From Owenia fusiformis (Eukaryota > Annelida > Polychaeta > Sabellida > Oweniidae), in NCBI GenBank assembly GCA_903813345.2, contig CAIIXF020000003.1, positions 5,605,815-5,669,814 on the forward strand: DNA of 64,000 nucleotides, given 5' to 3'. The notes beneath the pieces are model-generated. The model worked only from the letters and a program-made list of their open reading frames with translations, searched no databases and was not told the origin of the DNA. Of this stretch, positions 1 through 39,097 are shown piece after piece; the stretch's first letter is position 1; every line of letters starts with the position of its first letter. A program made the position numbers and the translations under genes.

Positions 1-1370
1 CTTGTAGATGATTTTGAAAAAGCAAGTTGAAAAAATACCTTCTTGACCTTTCTTAACCTTTTTTACCTTGAAAAGGTCATGGAAGGTCAAATCTTAAATA
101 TAAAGTTAGATTTGAACTTCTTAAAACTTGTAGATGATTTCGAAAAAAATTGAAGTCAGTCTAAACAGTATTTGTTAAAGGCCCATTTTGTGTATTTTCA
201 ACATTTTTGGGCAAAATAAAGACTTACATTTGAATTTCATGTGCCTTGTTTATAAATACACTGTAATGTGACATAAAATGCAACTCTTTAATTTTGGAAT
301 ATCTTTCTCAATTGCCCTGGAATCTGAGTGTTCAGTGTTGGAAACAACAATGTTCTTACATACTAGTACATGAACATGCATATAATGAGTTTGGAGTAAT
401 CAAGTGTTCTGTCAAGCCAGGCTCTCATGCCAAATTATTCAAAAATGCAACTTATGACATCCATCACATCAATATTTACCAATCACATAAGCAAATTAAA
501 ATGGCCACAAGTTCTGAAGTTATTCAATTTAAACCGGGTATACAAGATAGACAAGGAAAGTCTCACATACAGTACATATAATTGCAAATATAGTATTAGT
601 AATCTAATTCATATATTTTTGACTTTCTGTAGTAGCCGCTGGCTTAATCCTACATGTTCATACTAGCTTGAGAAAAGTATTTTCTAATGGAATTCTTCTT
701 TTAATTTTAGAATGGAGTTCTTTTTAGCATCATTATTTTTTCTATCTACGCCTTCTTCTTCTTCAACCATGTTAGTTTCCACATTGTAAATAGTTACGCA
801 CATCTTGGATATGACCACGCTCAACACTTTGTTGGACAAAGATATTTGCATGGTATTTTGTATAATATTTAAGTTTTTTGATGTTCATGTTTTTAAATGT
901 AAGGTATACTTGTAGCAGGGGAGAGATGTCCCTTGAGGTTATTTTCCCACTTTCTTTAATTCAGTTTAGTTGTTCAGCACTAGCCAATCATCAATGTAAT
1001 TTATGAATTGAGTAGTAAATCCCACCACTAGTAAGGGCCACATATAGTTTCATATAAGGGAAAATTATCTCTAGGGGATATCTTTCAGTGGTGTAGATGT
1101 TATTTGTTTATTTAATGTTAAATGTTTTATATTTTAGTTATAAGAGTAGATTGCAAATATTTTACTTCTGATTCTGATTCAGAAGATTTTATCAACTTAG
1201 CAAAACAGTATTTATCAAAAAGTGATTAATTTGTACTCCTAGAGTCAAAGTGTAAATCATCGCTTTAAATAGTAAATACAATGACAGAATTGTATCCTGA
1301 AGTCTGGAACTGCGTCTCAGAGCAATCTGGTAATATAGTGAATATACTATCTATTTCAATGTGTTTTCAG
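1..1370. other. Upstream flank or intron of the Sel1-repeat gene; no exon recognised
   Basis: This AT-rich stretch holds no coding segment I can support. It starts with a short direct duplication (CTTGTAGATGATTT at the first bases and again near 127) separated by CTTGACCTTT-type degenerate repeats. The exon at 1371 begins in mid-codon, so this stretch is most likely an intron of the same gene. Confidence 0.5.
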
Positions 1371-1416
1371 GAGTAGGAGTGGAGAAACATCCTGAAAGAG
1401 CAATGGAGTGGTTTCA
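1371..1416 (+). CDS. Sel1-repeat gene, third-last coding exon
   Basis: The acceptor is GTGTTTTCAG and the donor is GTAAGT. Two bases complete an upstream codon (probably Gly), followed by VGVEKHPERAMEWF and a split Gln codon. It carries the first half of a Sel1-like repeat. Confidence 0.8.
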
Positions 1417-2272
1417 GTAAGTCTATACATGCACACTCAATTGCTAAGTTTTTTGAGGTTTGCATCACTGTGAGCAAAGCAATTACACCTATTGCACCAC
1501 CCCTGGCTACATCCATGTAGCTGTGCCTTCACTACTAAGAGCAACCAAGCTCGCACTTTGCATTGTAAAATGAAATTGAAGACTGTTTGACCATGCCTAT
1601 AAATGTTCAAAGGGATTTCATACATGTCCTTTTGGCCTACTACTTTTCATCTAAATCATTGATATGTAAGTTGCTAACAATTTGTTGTGGTACTATTTCA
1701 GGAAAGCAGCAGACCAGGGGCATCCCCATGCATCTTACAACCTGGCTATAGGACACCTGAAGGGCATCAAAACATCCCTTAAACCAGGGTAAGATAACCT
1801 AGATTAGACTAGATTCATTAACATTTTAGTTATTTATCAGCTGCTTCATGGTATATAGCCAGAGGAAGAAGGGGATGGGTTAAATGTATAGCAGTATTTT
1901 TGCAAAAATTGTTGAGTAAATATGTAAGAGTGAATCAAGGTACAGCATCAGTTTAAGAGTATTAAAGTAAATTGTATCAGCATTGGTAGACCAGTACATG
2001 TATGTAACATCAATGATTATTCCATAATAACATGTTTTCCCTTGGAAATAAACAGGGAATAAAATTGATATTAAACCCTGTAATGCTTGAATAATGAATC
2101 TCAGCTGAATTATAGATAATGGAATCTCCTTTTTTACCATTATGTCATGTATGTGTGTTGTTATATTTGCAGGGAAGCCCATCAGTTGATAAACCATGCT
2201 GCTGCAAATGGCGTAAAGGAGGCACATAAAACCCTCAACCATGTCTGTTCTAAAGGGGGCTGTAATATATAG
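1371..2272 (+). CDS. Sel1-like repeat protein, C-terminal part (three exons, 5' end outside the window)
   Basis: Three exons join in frame: 1371-1416, 1702-1788 and 2173-2272, each bounded by AG acceptors and GT donors (GTAAGT, GTAAGA) with matching phases, ending at TAG 2270-2272. The piece reads GVGVEKHPERAMEWFQKAAD, then QGHPHASYNLAIGHLKGIKT, then a last helix pair ending SKGGCNI. The G-x-G-V, A-x-x-W-F-x-K-A-A, Q-G-x-x-x-A-x-Y-N-L-A pattern is the signature of Sel1-like repeats, alpha/alpha units of 36-44 residues. Such proteins are usually adaptors for protein complexes, for example in ER-associated degradation or mitochondrial signalling, but no specific orthologue can be named from two repeats. 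The first exon starts with two bases of a split codon, so more exons lie upstream. The family call is firm; the identity of the gene is open. Confidence 0.8.
1702..1788 (+). CDS. Sel1-repeat gene, second-last coding exon
   Basis: The acceptor is ACTATTTCAG and the donor is GTAAGA. It encodes KAADQGHPHASYNLAIGHLK followed by GIKTSLKP and a split Gly codon. It completes one repeat (KAA-QG--HA-YNLA) and starts the next loop. Confidence 0.85.
2173..2272 (+). CDS. Sel1-repeat gene, last coding exon and stop
   Basis: The acceptor is TATTTGCAG. The exon encodes EAHQLINHAAANGVKEAHKT and LNHVCSKGGCNI, then TAG. The A-x-x-L-I-x-x-A-A-x-x-G pattern is a further, terminal Sel1-like helix pair. Confidence 0.85.
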
Positions 2273-4220
2273 AAGTTCCATAGAAACTTAACCCTTGCTT
2301 AACTGAAGTTTGTGTGTGTTATTCTCCGACAAGGGTTGAGATGTTGCTCCTGTGGATCACCAAATAACTGTTAATAGATAACATAGCAGAAAGATACACC
2401 GCTCTTACATGAAAGTCCAATGCAAATTATAACTTGGACAATTTCACCAGAATCGTCTCCATTTTTCAATAACATTTGTCCTGTGTAATTATACCAGTCA
2501 ATTGATGATTATTGGTGATTATACTTGATTGAAGATTTATATATAGATAATGAGGATTTAGGAACACCTCGACTTCATAATGCTGATATCACCCAAATCA
2601 TGGAGGTCTGCATGATCCAAGAATTGTATGTCTCTGCTTGGAGTGGACCCTTATCTGCTAGAATGTCATTTCAGTATGATAGAAATGTCTTGCCATTTGG
2701 TCCATGGGGTTAAAATATTTAGAAATCAACAAAGTAAAGAGTTACATAGTAAAACAAAAATCGATCACCAAAAACATCAGAGCCCTGAAATCTCTTAGCT
2801 AAATATGTTCTCTTCATACTTTCTCTAAGGAAAGGAACATTCATAGACATTCCATTTTATAGAAATATAGTGAATGTGCCCATCTTATGAAATAAGGTGT
2901 GACATTATGTAACATTCCGTCCAACAAATGAATCCATCCTTGTAAAAAACAAAATTACGAGCATGAGAATGAAATCGCACAATTATATACATGTATCCTG
3001 TATCATGTCTATCATGTTCATTACTCAGGGGTCTAATTCATGAAATTATTCAAAACTATGTTTCCCAAATTTCAGACCAAATACATAAAATTATTATATC
3101 ACTGTCAAGCTTGCAATTGTCTGATTGGTCAAAACTGGGTCACATGTCATGAAAGATCAGGCGATATTCAGTGGGCATCATAGCTGTGTAAGTAACCAAT
3201 TGTATTCACCACTCCTGGGAATTCTCAAATAGGTTTATTTCATTCAGTGAAGGTCAAGAGTGTTCTCATTGCAAACAACCACAGAGGTTAAGTCCACTGT
3301 TGATGTATTCATCAGTGTTTAAGCATAACTTGATTATATTGAGTATATTTAGCTTGACAGTGATAAAATAAAATGTTAATAAAAAAGAGAATGTATTTGT
3401 ATATATATATTATCTGTAAAGTATAGTATCTAGAATTATTTTGTTCTTGTAATGTCAATGACGTTTGGTGTGATCTATTCATAAGAGCATTTTTGTGAAT
3501 TCATTTTTGATTTTTCATAATTTATTACTTTCATAGACATTTTGGAATTCACTGTATTTATATTATCCCAACTCACAAAGTTTGGGATACAATGAAGCTG
3601 TCAGTCAGTCAGTCAGTCAGTCCTATCTATCATTTGTACTTATTATCTTGTTAAAAGATGAACAATAGTAAAATGTTATATGCAAAATTGAGGAGATATC
3701 TCGAAATTATGTATTTGTGCTATTTTATTGAAATAGATATCAAATGTGATATGTGTTTCAGATTAGTACTTCTAAGAATCTGAGATATGAAACGTAGTAT
3801 TGGGAACATTCAGCTCATTATGATTTGAATTTGAGTAAACATATTTTGTTTGTTGGGATTTTCTACCCCTGGGATTGCTGCTTTTCTAGTTGAAATATTT
3901 GATAAAAGTTCTTGTACCATTTAATGTGTTTAATTTCACTTTTGTGCTTACATGTATTTTGAATGACAAATGTGCTATAAAATGGCATGCAATCTATAAT
4001 CAAGTGTTATGTTTTTTACTGTTGTGACATTACTGCTCTACAATAATCACAAATATAGATAAGGAGTAAATAAAAACATGTCCCCAATCCAACAGTTGAA
4101 AGTGACAAGATTTCAGGTTGGAAAATCCAAAATGATCATTAGTATTTCACAAAAAGAATTTACCTGGAAACCATGAAACAATTTAGGTGGAAACACATAG
4201 ATATTTATGCGATTTAGACA
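2273..4220. other. 3' UTR / intergenic region
   Basis: No coding potential is supported here. Candidate poly(A) signals AATAAA lie at 3367-3372 and 3378-3383, about 1.1 kb after the Sel1-gene stop, with another near 4070. A (GTCA)n run at about 3599-3621 follows a CCCAACTCACAAAGTTTGGG-type motif of the kind found in dispersed repeats of marine invertebrates. Confidence 0.4.
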
Positions 4221-4507
4221 GATTTAAAGCCCCCATATATGACAGGGACCAACTGGAGGGAAATCTGACAGAGGTTGATGGTCATAGTGGAATAGTCACT
4301 GTATAGTGGAATATTTGATGATTAGAAAATTATAACTTTTATTTGAAAATGGCGGGAATAGAATATTGAATAGGCCTATATCGAAAAATGGAAAGCTGAC
4401 AACTTTTTTCAAAATATTTTTTTCTCTAAAGTAGCTTTTAAAGTCATGAAAAATGGTAAATAAATGATAAAAACTTATTTTCAAACATTACATGGGGCCT
4501 TTAAGGA
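4221..4507. repeat. Possible small terminal-inverted-repeat element
   Basis: The left end TTTAAAGCCCCCATATATGA is mirrored by the right end, which on the opposite strand reads CTTAAAGGCCCCATGTAATG. The match is imperfect and I see no clear target duplication, so a degenerate MITE is only a suggestion. Confidence 0.35.
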
Positions 4508-4667
4508 CAAAAAATGAAATGTGGCCAGTGTGCCAAAAATGAAATCTGTTAGATATCCCTGAAAATGTCCCAAGGAATTTATTTTTAACACAACCCCAAA
4601 ATAATGTTTTGCAAATGATTAGTGTTTAAAAACACTAAAAACGATACTTATCATATGTAAACACCTG

Positions 4668-4796
4668 GCCAAAAATTCTTTCAAAATCATGCAGTTTTTC
4701 ATCATTCTAAGCACTTTTCAAGTGTTTTTGCCATTTTTGGGCCAAAATTGCCAAAAGTGAACCCCCTGGAAATTTAATCCTGGCTACGGGCCTGAT
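4668..4796. repeat. Dispersed repeat, copy 1 (ends CCTGGCTACGGGCCTGA)
   Basis: It begins GGCCAAAAATTCTTTC and ends CCTGGCTACGGGCCTGA. A second diverged copy of the whole segment lies at 6628-6783, so this is a dispersed element about 130-155 bp long. Its class is not recognised. Confidence 0.6.
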
Positions 4797-5190
4797 AATC
4801 GTACTTTCAAGAAATCCAAGAAGTCCAAAAATGACAATCTTATTGTAATTGAACTGCTGATTCCACACATTAGATACACTGTACAATGTTCTGCCACTTG
4901 CTGAAAGTCGGGGTCATTGTAACTGCTCCCACTCTGTCAAGAAGGGGGATAAACACCATGGTTCAGAGAAGACAAGTGTAAATGTGCATTAAGAAGACAT
5001 GGTTGCAGTGGTCAAATCGACAGCAAATGTCGTCATTCAATGGCTAGTTTCAAGATTTTCTTAATACTCTTCGAATATGTTCGAATATATTTGAATTATG
5101 TTCATTTCTGTCGTGTTAACCAATATCACAGTTTAATTTTTATAACTTCACATCATCAAGATAAAGAAAGATATGGAATATGATAACATA

Positions 5191-5199
5191 GATTAAAAC
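5191..5199. repeat. Left target-site duplication (GATTAAAAC)
   Basis: GATTAAAAC flanks the left end of the 5200-8028 element and recurs exactly at 8029-8037. Confidence 0.8.
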
Positions 5200-5207
5200 G
5201 GGGTCAA

Positions 5208-5341
5208 CCCAGTTGTCCGAAACCCAGTTGTCCGAAACCCAGTTGTCCGAAACCCAGTTGTCCGAAACCCAGTTCTCCGAAACCCAGTTGTCCGAAACCC
5301 AGTTCTCCGAAACCCAGTTCTCCGAAACCCAGTTCTCCGAA
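5208..5341 (+). repeat. Subterminal 15-bp tandem repeats, left arm
   Basis: About eight to nine head-to-tail copies of AACCCAGTTGTCCGA, alternating with a variant carrying TTCTCCGA. The same unit recurs inverted at the right end of the element. Arrays of this kind are often transposase-binding sites; that role is inferred here. Confidence 0.85.
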
Positions 5342-6627
5342 AATTAAAAAATTAAATGTCTTAGTAACGAATCTTGTCGCAACTTCGCGAATCAGGACAG
5401 CATTGGTATCACGTTGACATCGGTTAGCCCGGTCAATAATGGGTCCGAAAGTTCACGATCATATATATATTCTTACTAGATTCTCGGCACATAGACTTAT
5501 ATGGACATTCTACAAATTTTGAACCGCATTGTCCAGCACGAATCGCACTCCTTCTTGGTGAAAATTCAAGACTGCCGCCAACATTTTAGACAATTATCAC
5601 AGTCGAAGAGAATATTCTGGCGAAAGGAATATCTATCTCATTAGAATAACGTATGGACGTCCGTGACAATTATATATATTCATTTGATAATTTTTTTCAT
5701 TCCCTTTTCTCAATAAAATATGGTTAATTATGTTTTCCAATATCAATTGATAATATTTCTACCCTGAAAAATATCTAAAAAGAAGATTTGGGTTTGTACC
5801 ACCCATTGATTTCGTCCAAATTTTCGATAAATTAATAAAATATGCTCATTTCGTATAACTTATATATGTGGCATATATACATATCAGATGTCTATCCTTT
5901 TTTCATCATAATATAAGAGGTTTGTATGTTTTAGTAGAAACGTATTCCTTTCCAAACATTTAGATTTAAGAATTTCTCCCATTGGTGATATTGTTCAAAA
6001 TCAAAACTGTGTTTTGCGATATATTGAACTGTTGAAGTAAGTGTGTAATAGTTTGTAGTAGAGCCAAGATTTGATCTGTATCATGTACGTACCCTGCATA
6101 AAAAAATTCGTTTTTAGTGTGCCATAGATGTCAACCATTAACTATTGCAGAATCAAAAAAAGTTTTGTGAAAAATTAGGATAATGTTTCAAAAGTTATAC
6201 ACCGGACAATAAATAACTATACTCAATGCAGACAGGGAGTTTTAAGGTGCTATGGAAGTTAACAGGAAATGACAAAACAGGAAGTGACAAAGCCATGCTG
6301 GATTTTGAAAATTTTTTGAACCAAGATAACAGAGTTCTGTTTGGACCTCCAGTCAGTTTAACTAGTTCCACATATCATTTACATGACCGGGAACACAACG
6401 GAAATGGTCAGAATGACCATAAACATGATGAAATAACCTTTTTAGCCCTCTGAAAATGTGCCTGAAAAACAGCTAAGAGTAGGTGCTCAGGAAAGGTCAC
6501 TGAACAGAATCTTTTGACTTTTTCAGAAAGTCTGCCCAATATATTGCTTAAAATGATATAATTTTCAGGTGGGTCTATTACATTAGTAGGCCTACTCTAT
6601 GATATTGACCCCCCCCCCCCCCCTGGC

Positions 6628-6783
6628 CAAAAATTCTTTCAAAATCATGCAGTTTTTCACCATTTTTAGCACTTTTCAAGTGATTTTGACCATATTTGGG
6701 CCTAAATTGTCAAATGTGAACCCCCCTGCGAATTTTTGAAAACTGACCCCCCCCCCTTGGAAAATCCTGGCTACGGGCCTGAT
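6628..6783. repeat. Dispersed repeat, copy 2 (nested in the 5200-8028 element)
   Basis: It shares the start GGCCAAAAATTCTTTC and the end CCTGGCTACGGGCCTGA with 4668-4796, with an expanded C tract inside. It follows a poly-C run at 6609-6623. Confidence 0.6.
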
Positions 6784-7947
6784 TCTACTTGTCTGAAAAT
6801 ATCACACTTGTCATTAACAATTAGTTTCCATCATGATCTTAGGAGTCACTGGCGAACCCAGAAAAAAGCCTAAAAAGGCCCTTTTGGTCAATACTGGGCC
6901 TTTTAAGGCCTTATTTTTCAATTTCAGGCCAAATTTTTAAGAAAACGGTCCTCAAAATTTCAAAATTTTGGCCAACTTTTGGGTTTTATGGAAGTTTTTT
7001 CTCTGACCTGAATTTGCCCCCCTTGTTTGTTCCCAGATCCGCCCCTGGAAGTAATTGTTTGCATGGTAGAATGTAATGTAAAAGTTTGTATTTGAAATTG
7101 GCCACTTTTTATTTTTGGATTGCTTTAAAAGAATCCAAGTATGTTGAAACAGCATTTGACTATTTTGAATTTCACAAAGATTAATTCAAAATAGGGGTCT
7201 ACAATCTTTAAACCAATTTTCTTTATACCCCATGGGGCTTTTTGAGAGGGAACAACATTTTTCCAATGCGTGATGGGCGTTCATAAAAGGGAAATAGTTT
7301 TCCCAAGCCAGTGGGCATTTATTTAGTAAAGTTGACGTCGTGTACATCTTTTGAAACCAAAAATTATTCTTCATTTAGGTACTCTGTTCGAGAAATAGAG
7401 ATTAAATTCAAAAAGATGAAGTGAGTACATGGCGAAAATGAAACTTCTTGCGAATGGGAGAACATCCAATTTGATACGAGGACAGCCTGTCTTCTCGTTT
7501 CCAGTTAATCCCAAGTGATTACGTTTAGAATGTTTTGTTCTTTTACATTTTACGATTTGATAAGAGACAGAGACTAAGAAATTAAATGCGACGAAACATT
7601 TTGACAACGTAATATGTGTACTGTTTATTCTTAAAGTTTTATGCGTTAACTTATTTTATCGGTTTCAAAATGTTTCATTTTATTTTGCCTATATAAAATG
7701 TATTGAATAAGATAAGATCAACTGTTCCGTAATATATATTGTGTTTTGATGACCTTTTTTAGAATCACAATGTAAAATAAATCCCCCGTTCCTGTCATTC
7801 TGGTAACGCCGTGTAATGGATGCAATTCAAAGTGAGAGAGAGATCTATACATCAGAATGCGTCCATGCCATTAATTTTGCCAAATACATGACATGAAACT
7901 GGCTTGAGGTGCGTCCCCCTTTATCTGGTAAATTATGACTAAATTTT

Positions 7948-8020
7948 TCGGACAACTGGGTTTCGGACAACTGGGTTTCGGAGAACTGGGTTTCGGACAA
8001 CTGGGTTTCGGACAACTGGG
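7948..8020 (-). repeat. Subterminal 15-bp tandem repeats, right arm
   Basis: About five copies of TCGGACAACTGGGTT, the reverse complement of the left-arm unit, lead into the right terminus of the transposon. Confidence 0.85.
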
Positions 8021-8028
8021 GTGCACCC

Positions 8029-8037
8029 GATTAAAAC
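8029..8037. repeat. Right target-site duplication (GATTAAAAC)
   Basis: An exact copy of 5191-5199, immediately outside the right terminus. Confidence 0.8.
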
Positions 8038-8814
8038 ATCACAACAACGTGTGGTATTTGGAAACTAGCCAGTAAAAATTTGGACAAATGTAGCTCGTGC
8101 AACACACTTCAATAAGGCTTTGAAACGGCGTGAAAAACGCTTGCAGATTCAAATTGATAATTTTTATATTACAACCTTTAACTTTTGAATTCCCCGGGTT
8201 TTTAAAGTTATTCAAACGTTTTCGTCCATGAGATTTTCTCGCGAGAAATATTACTTGGACGAGAAAAAACGGGAAATCATTCAATCGATATTTTCGTGCA
8301 ATAATTTTCATAAATTACCCGTCAAATGTTCTAAATCGAGGAATCATATCAAACTATCTATGTAGGTAAGTAGTTGTTTTAGTGTAGAGACTTATAATAT
8401 CGAATAAAAATATGATTATTTTGCAGATATCAAGGTCTTAATTACAGATTCTTAAATTTTCACATATTATCGCCCAGTGGGAGGGGCATAAACCCGATGT
8501 GGTCTTTAGATTAACTTTTCATGGATATGTAGCCTACAACCATGTACAGATGTAACATGGTATCGATGAATTAAGGGAACTCTTCAGTGAATACAAAATA
8601 ATTCATATTAGTGCCACAAATGTGAAGGTAAGATGACTCCCAAGACGTGATAGTCATCTTTTTGATTTTGGTCTTGCATGGTCTTTGAACTAGATAAATT
8701 CTGCCCTCACAATTCAAACTAGAGAAAGGCCTGAACAAAAATGTGGGAACGGAATGATAAACAAGTCTTTAGAACAGATAATTTTATAGCAGAATAGAAT
8801 TTACCCTTGTATGC
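8038..8814. other. Intergenic, nothing recognised
   Basis: AT-rich sequence without coding exons, RNA genes or clear repeats. Confidence 0.4.
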
Positions 8815-9209
8815 TACGACCCCACTTACGTTTAGACTATATCCTATTTAGTCTGAATTATATTCAGACTATAAGGCACCTATGCTAAAGTTTGGTAATT
8901 GTAGATATTTGTTTACATAGGAAGTGCTATTCAAAATGGCCGATTGGGTAAAATTAATTTTCACATTTGATACTTCAACTAGCTTTATTTCCACTTAACA
9001 ATATGCTGTGTTACTTTTTATTGGATTTAATTGTACCTTACTATTTAATTGAGATTTTGTAATGTTTATTTTATTGAACAAATTGTTCCTCCAATTGATA
9101 ATTTTGTGCAAAAAATTTCACTGCAATTTCCACAGGAAAGTAGTACATCATAACAGACTGACTTCTAGTCAGTCTGTTGGATACATACTACACTTACGTT
9201 GGGGTCGTA
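8815..9209. mobile_element. Candidate MITE with TACGACCCC termini
   Basis: The left end is TACGACCCCACTTACGTTTA. The right end on the opposite strand reads TACGACCCCAACGTAAGTGT. A TA could be the target duplication at both ends, as in Tc1/mariner-type MITEs. The interior holds two hairpins: AGTCTGAA/TTCAGACT near 8850-8870, and a 12-bp stem AACAGACTGACT/AGTCAGTCTGTT at about 9153-9179. There is no transposase frame. Confidence 0.5.
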
Positions 9210-9481
9210 CGCGCGAACCATTGGTCAGTCAATGTTTCTACGATATTCGAGAAAATACTATGCATTGCACACATGAAATACCTACCTCGTTACAATTTTC
9301 AACTACCTTGAGGAAAATTTCATTTTTAATCTCAAAATTCCACCATCTAGTAAAAGGGGATTCCCCTTCTGACATCTTGAAAAGTGCTGAAATATTTCCC
9401 GATGTAAAACGAAAATCTCTTCGATCTGCCGATAAAACTATTCAATTGGTGATTCAACTACATAAAATGTAGATGTAGCAA
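9210..9481. other. Intergenic; no supported gene
   Basis: An open frame spans 9062-9472, but it starts inside the MITE, matches nothing I recognise and has no splice or codon support. I treat this as non-coding. Confidence 0.35.
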
Positions 9482-10046
9482 GTGCTGGGCCCCGGGGGGT
9501 TCACTGTATATAAACCTTGACGGGGATCCTCGGCGCACATGGGGTACCTTTTTGGACATTTGGTATGGCAATGGACCCAAATTTTAGGATGTGGTATGAG
9601 AATTCCCCCTCATTACACTTTTAAGGATGGAAATGGTCAGATATTTCAACTTTCTGGTATGAGAATGGTCATGGAAAATATGTCATCACAATTATGGTAT
9701 GGAATTGGTCTAGTAGTTACACATATCCTAATATGAGGTTGTTTTGGTTCGTTTTCCTCAAAGATCGCCTTCTTCTTGGGACCTTCTTCAGTTTAAATAA
9801 ATAGCCTTTTTCCCAGGAAATATTCTACTTTGGACCAGTCATGGCATTGGTCCTATATTTTTTTGACATTTGGTATGGCATTGGTTTTATATTTGGGCAT
9901 TTAGGATGGCTTTTGGGCACTATATCGGTTGGTATGGGAACACATTCAAATTTGACATTTTGGTATGGGAATATATTGATATCTGAGGGTTCAGCCTAGG
10001 ACCCCTGCCAAATTTTGTACACAGTGAACCCCCCGGGTGCTTGGCC
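9482..10046. mobile_element. 545-bp terminal-inverted-repeat element with 10-bp target duplication
   Basis: Perfect 16-bp inverted termini CCGGGGGGTTCACTGT (9492-9507) and ACAGTGAACCCCCCGG (10021-10036) enclose the element. The flanks GTGCTGGGCC (9482-9491) and GTGCTTGGCC (10037-10046) match in 9 of 10 positions and are a likely target-site duplication. The interior is made of diverged repeats of GGACATTTGGTATGGCA-like sequence. It encodes no transposase, so it is non-autonomous; the superfamily is not recognised. Confidence 0.75.
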
Positions 10047-11115
10047 CATTGAACTGTAAAATTGTCTTTTACTATTCATAGGCTACTTAAGACTAAACTC
10101 TGCACTGATTCATATCCTTAATTCAAATCTAAAGGTGAAACACCACATTTCTAAGTCAGTCAAACCTTAATTTAGATTTGACAATAAATAATAGCAATTT
10201 ACTTCTACCAGCAAGTATAAGTTGTTTTACCTGTAGCGTTTTTTGTTATAAACATTGGTGATGCATCAATACTGACTACTTTGATTGTTGTGTTGGTGAT
10301 AATTCTATATGAGATAGAAAATAACAAAGAGTGCGAGTGGAAAACCTCTGCCTCCTACTACTTATATGGGGTACTTGACAGTGTGCCCAACCTCTGGCCT
10401 TCAATGGCTCTGTCAATTTTGCCTCAACTTACTTTCAGAGTACAACTAGTTGGCCTTGGACAGGATGTTGTATTGGAAGGAATTCTTGTGTTGGTTTGTG
10501 TTGAACACTATTTCCTTCCTTGACGAACTTAGTCAGTCTTGGTCTTTCATTCTTGTTAATGTTCATGATAGAGCTGTTTATGCTGGTCTGTCCATTTTGC
10601 TCTTTCTCTGAGAACCTTATCAAGTCTCCTCCCCACCTGTACTGTCATTCTCCCCACCTTTACTGTCATTCTCCCCACCTGTACTGTCATTCTCCCCACC
10701 TGTACTGTCCTTCTTCAAGAGCTTTTGGGCATCTACTAAGTATAAGATTCAGTGACATTTACCAGAAGTGTGAAAATATGGCACGCTTTCATATTTTACA
10801 TCTCTTAGTTATATACAATATTGAATAATGTTAAACACATGCAGCTCTGCAGTCATGTCATGTACCTTTTGTGGATTTGCAGCTTATTTTTCAAGTTGAG
10901 TCATATTGGAACAAGCTGCATTGGATTCGAAGGTTCAGAGGTGTTCATTTTGAAAGAAATAAGAGCTGTCAATGAGTGACAATTTCTGTTAGGTTCTGAA
11001 ACACAACAATATTTAGACTTAAATGATCTGAACCGAACTATTCAAGAAAAAAAATCTGTGATACCTTTAGTATTAACATACCTTAGGCTTACTAAATCTA
11101 TTTTATTTGTTCTAG
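10047..11115. promoter_or_regulatory. Upstream region of WDR7, promoter not localised
   Basis: About 1 kb upstream of the first coding exon. No CpG-rich block or clear core promoter stands out. A TTTTATTTGTTCTAG tract ending at 11115 looks like a 3' splice site, suggesting a non-coding first exon further upstream. Confidence 0.3.
10627..10711 (+). repeat. 21-bp tandem repeat (four copies)
   Basis: Four head-to-tail copies of CTCCCCACCTGTACTGTCAT-like 21-bp units, one with CTTTAC in place of CTGTAC. It lies about 480 bp upstream of the WDR7 start codon. Confidence 0.85.
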
Positions 11116-11187
11116 GTGCTATCTGATAGATGAACAACAATGTGAACACCAACTACTCTGACCAATTCAGCTAACAGATATTGAGCC

Positions 11188-39097
<27,910 letters not shown>

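Larger units (their letters stand above)
5200..8028. mobile_element. Non-autonomous DNA transposon with subterminal tandem repeats
   Basis: The left end reads GGGGTCAACCCAGTTGTCCG, and the right end on the opposite strand reads GGGTGCACCCCAGTTGTCCG, giving imperfect terminal inverted repeats. Both are flanked by the perfect 9-bp direct repeat GATTAAAAC. Immediately inside each end is a tandem array of a 15-bp unit (AACCCAGTTGTCCGA, with a TTCTCCGA variant): about eight to nine units at 5208-5341 and about five, inverted, at 7948-8020. The interior of about 2.6 kb has no transposase-like open frame and carries at least one other repeat (6628-6783) and a poly-C run at 6609-6623, so nested insertion is likely. 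A 9-bp duplication would fit Mutator-like or related families, but the superfamily is not established. Confidence 0.8.

Noticed and set aside
711-770. Possible exon (MEFFLASLFFLSTPSSSS-like frame) upstream of the Sel1 exons
   Set aside because: Its phase does not fit the exon at 1371 and the sequence has no Sel1 pattern.
9062-9472. 136-codon open frame
   Set aside because: It starts inside a candidate MITE, matches no family I know, has no splice context and no codon bias.
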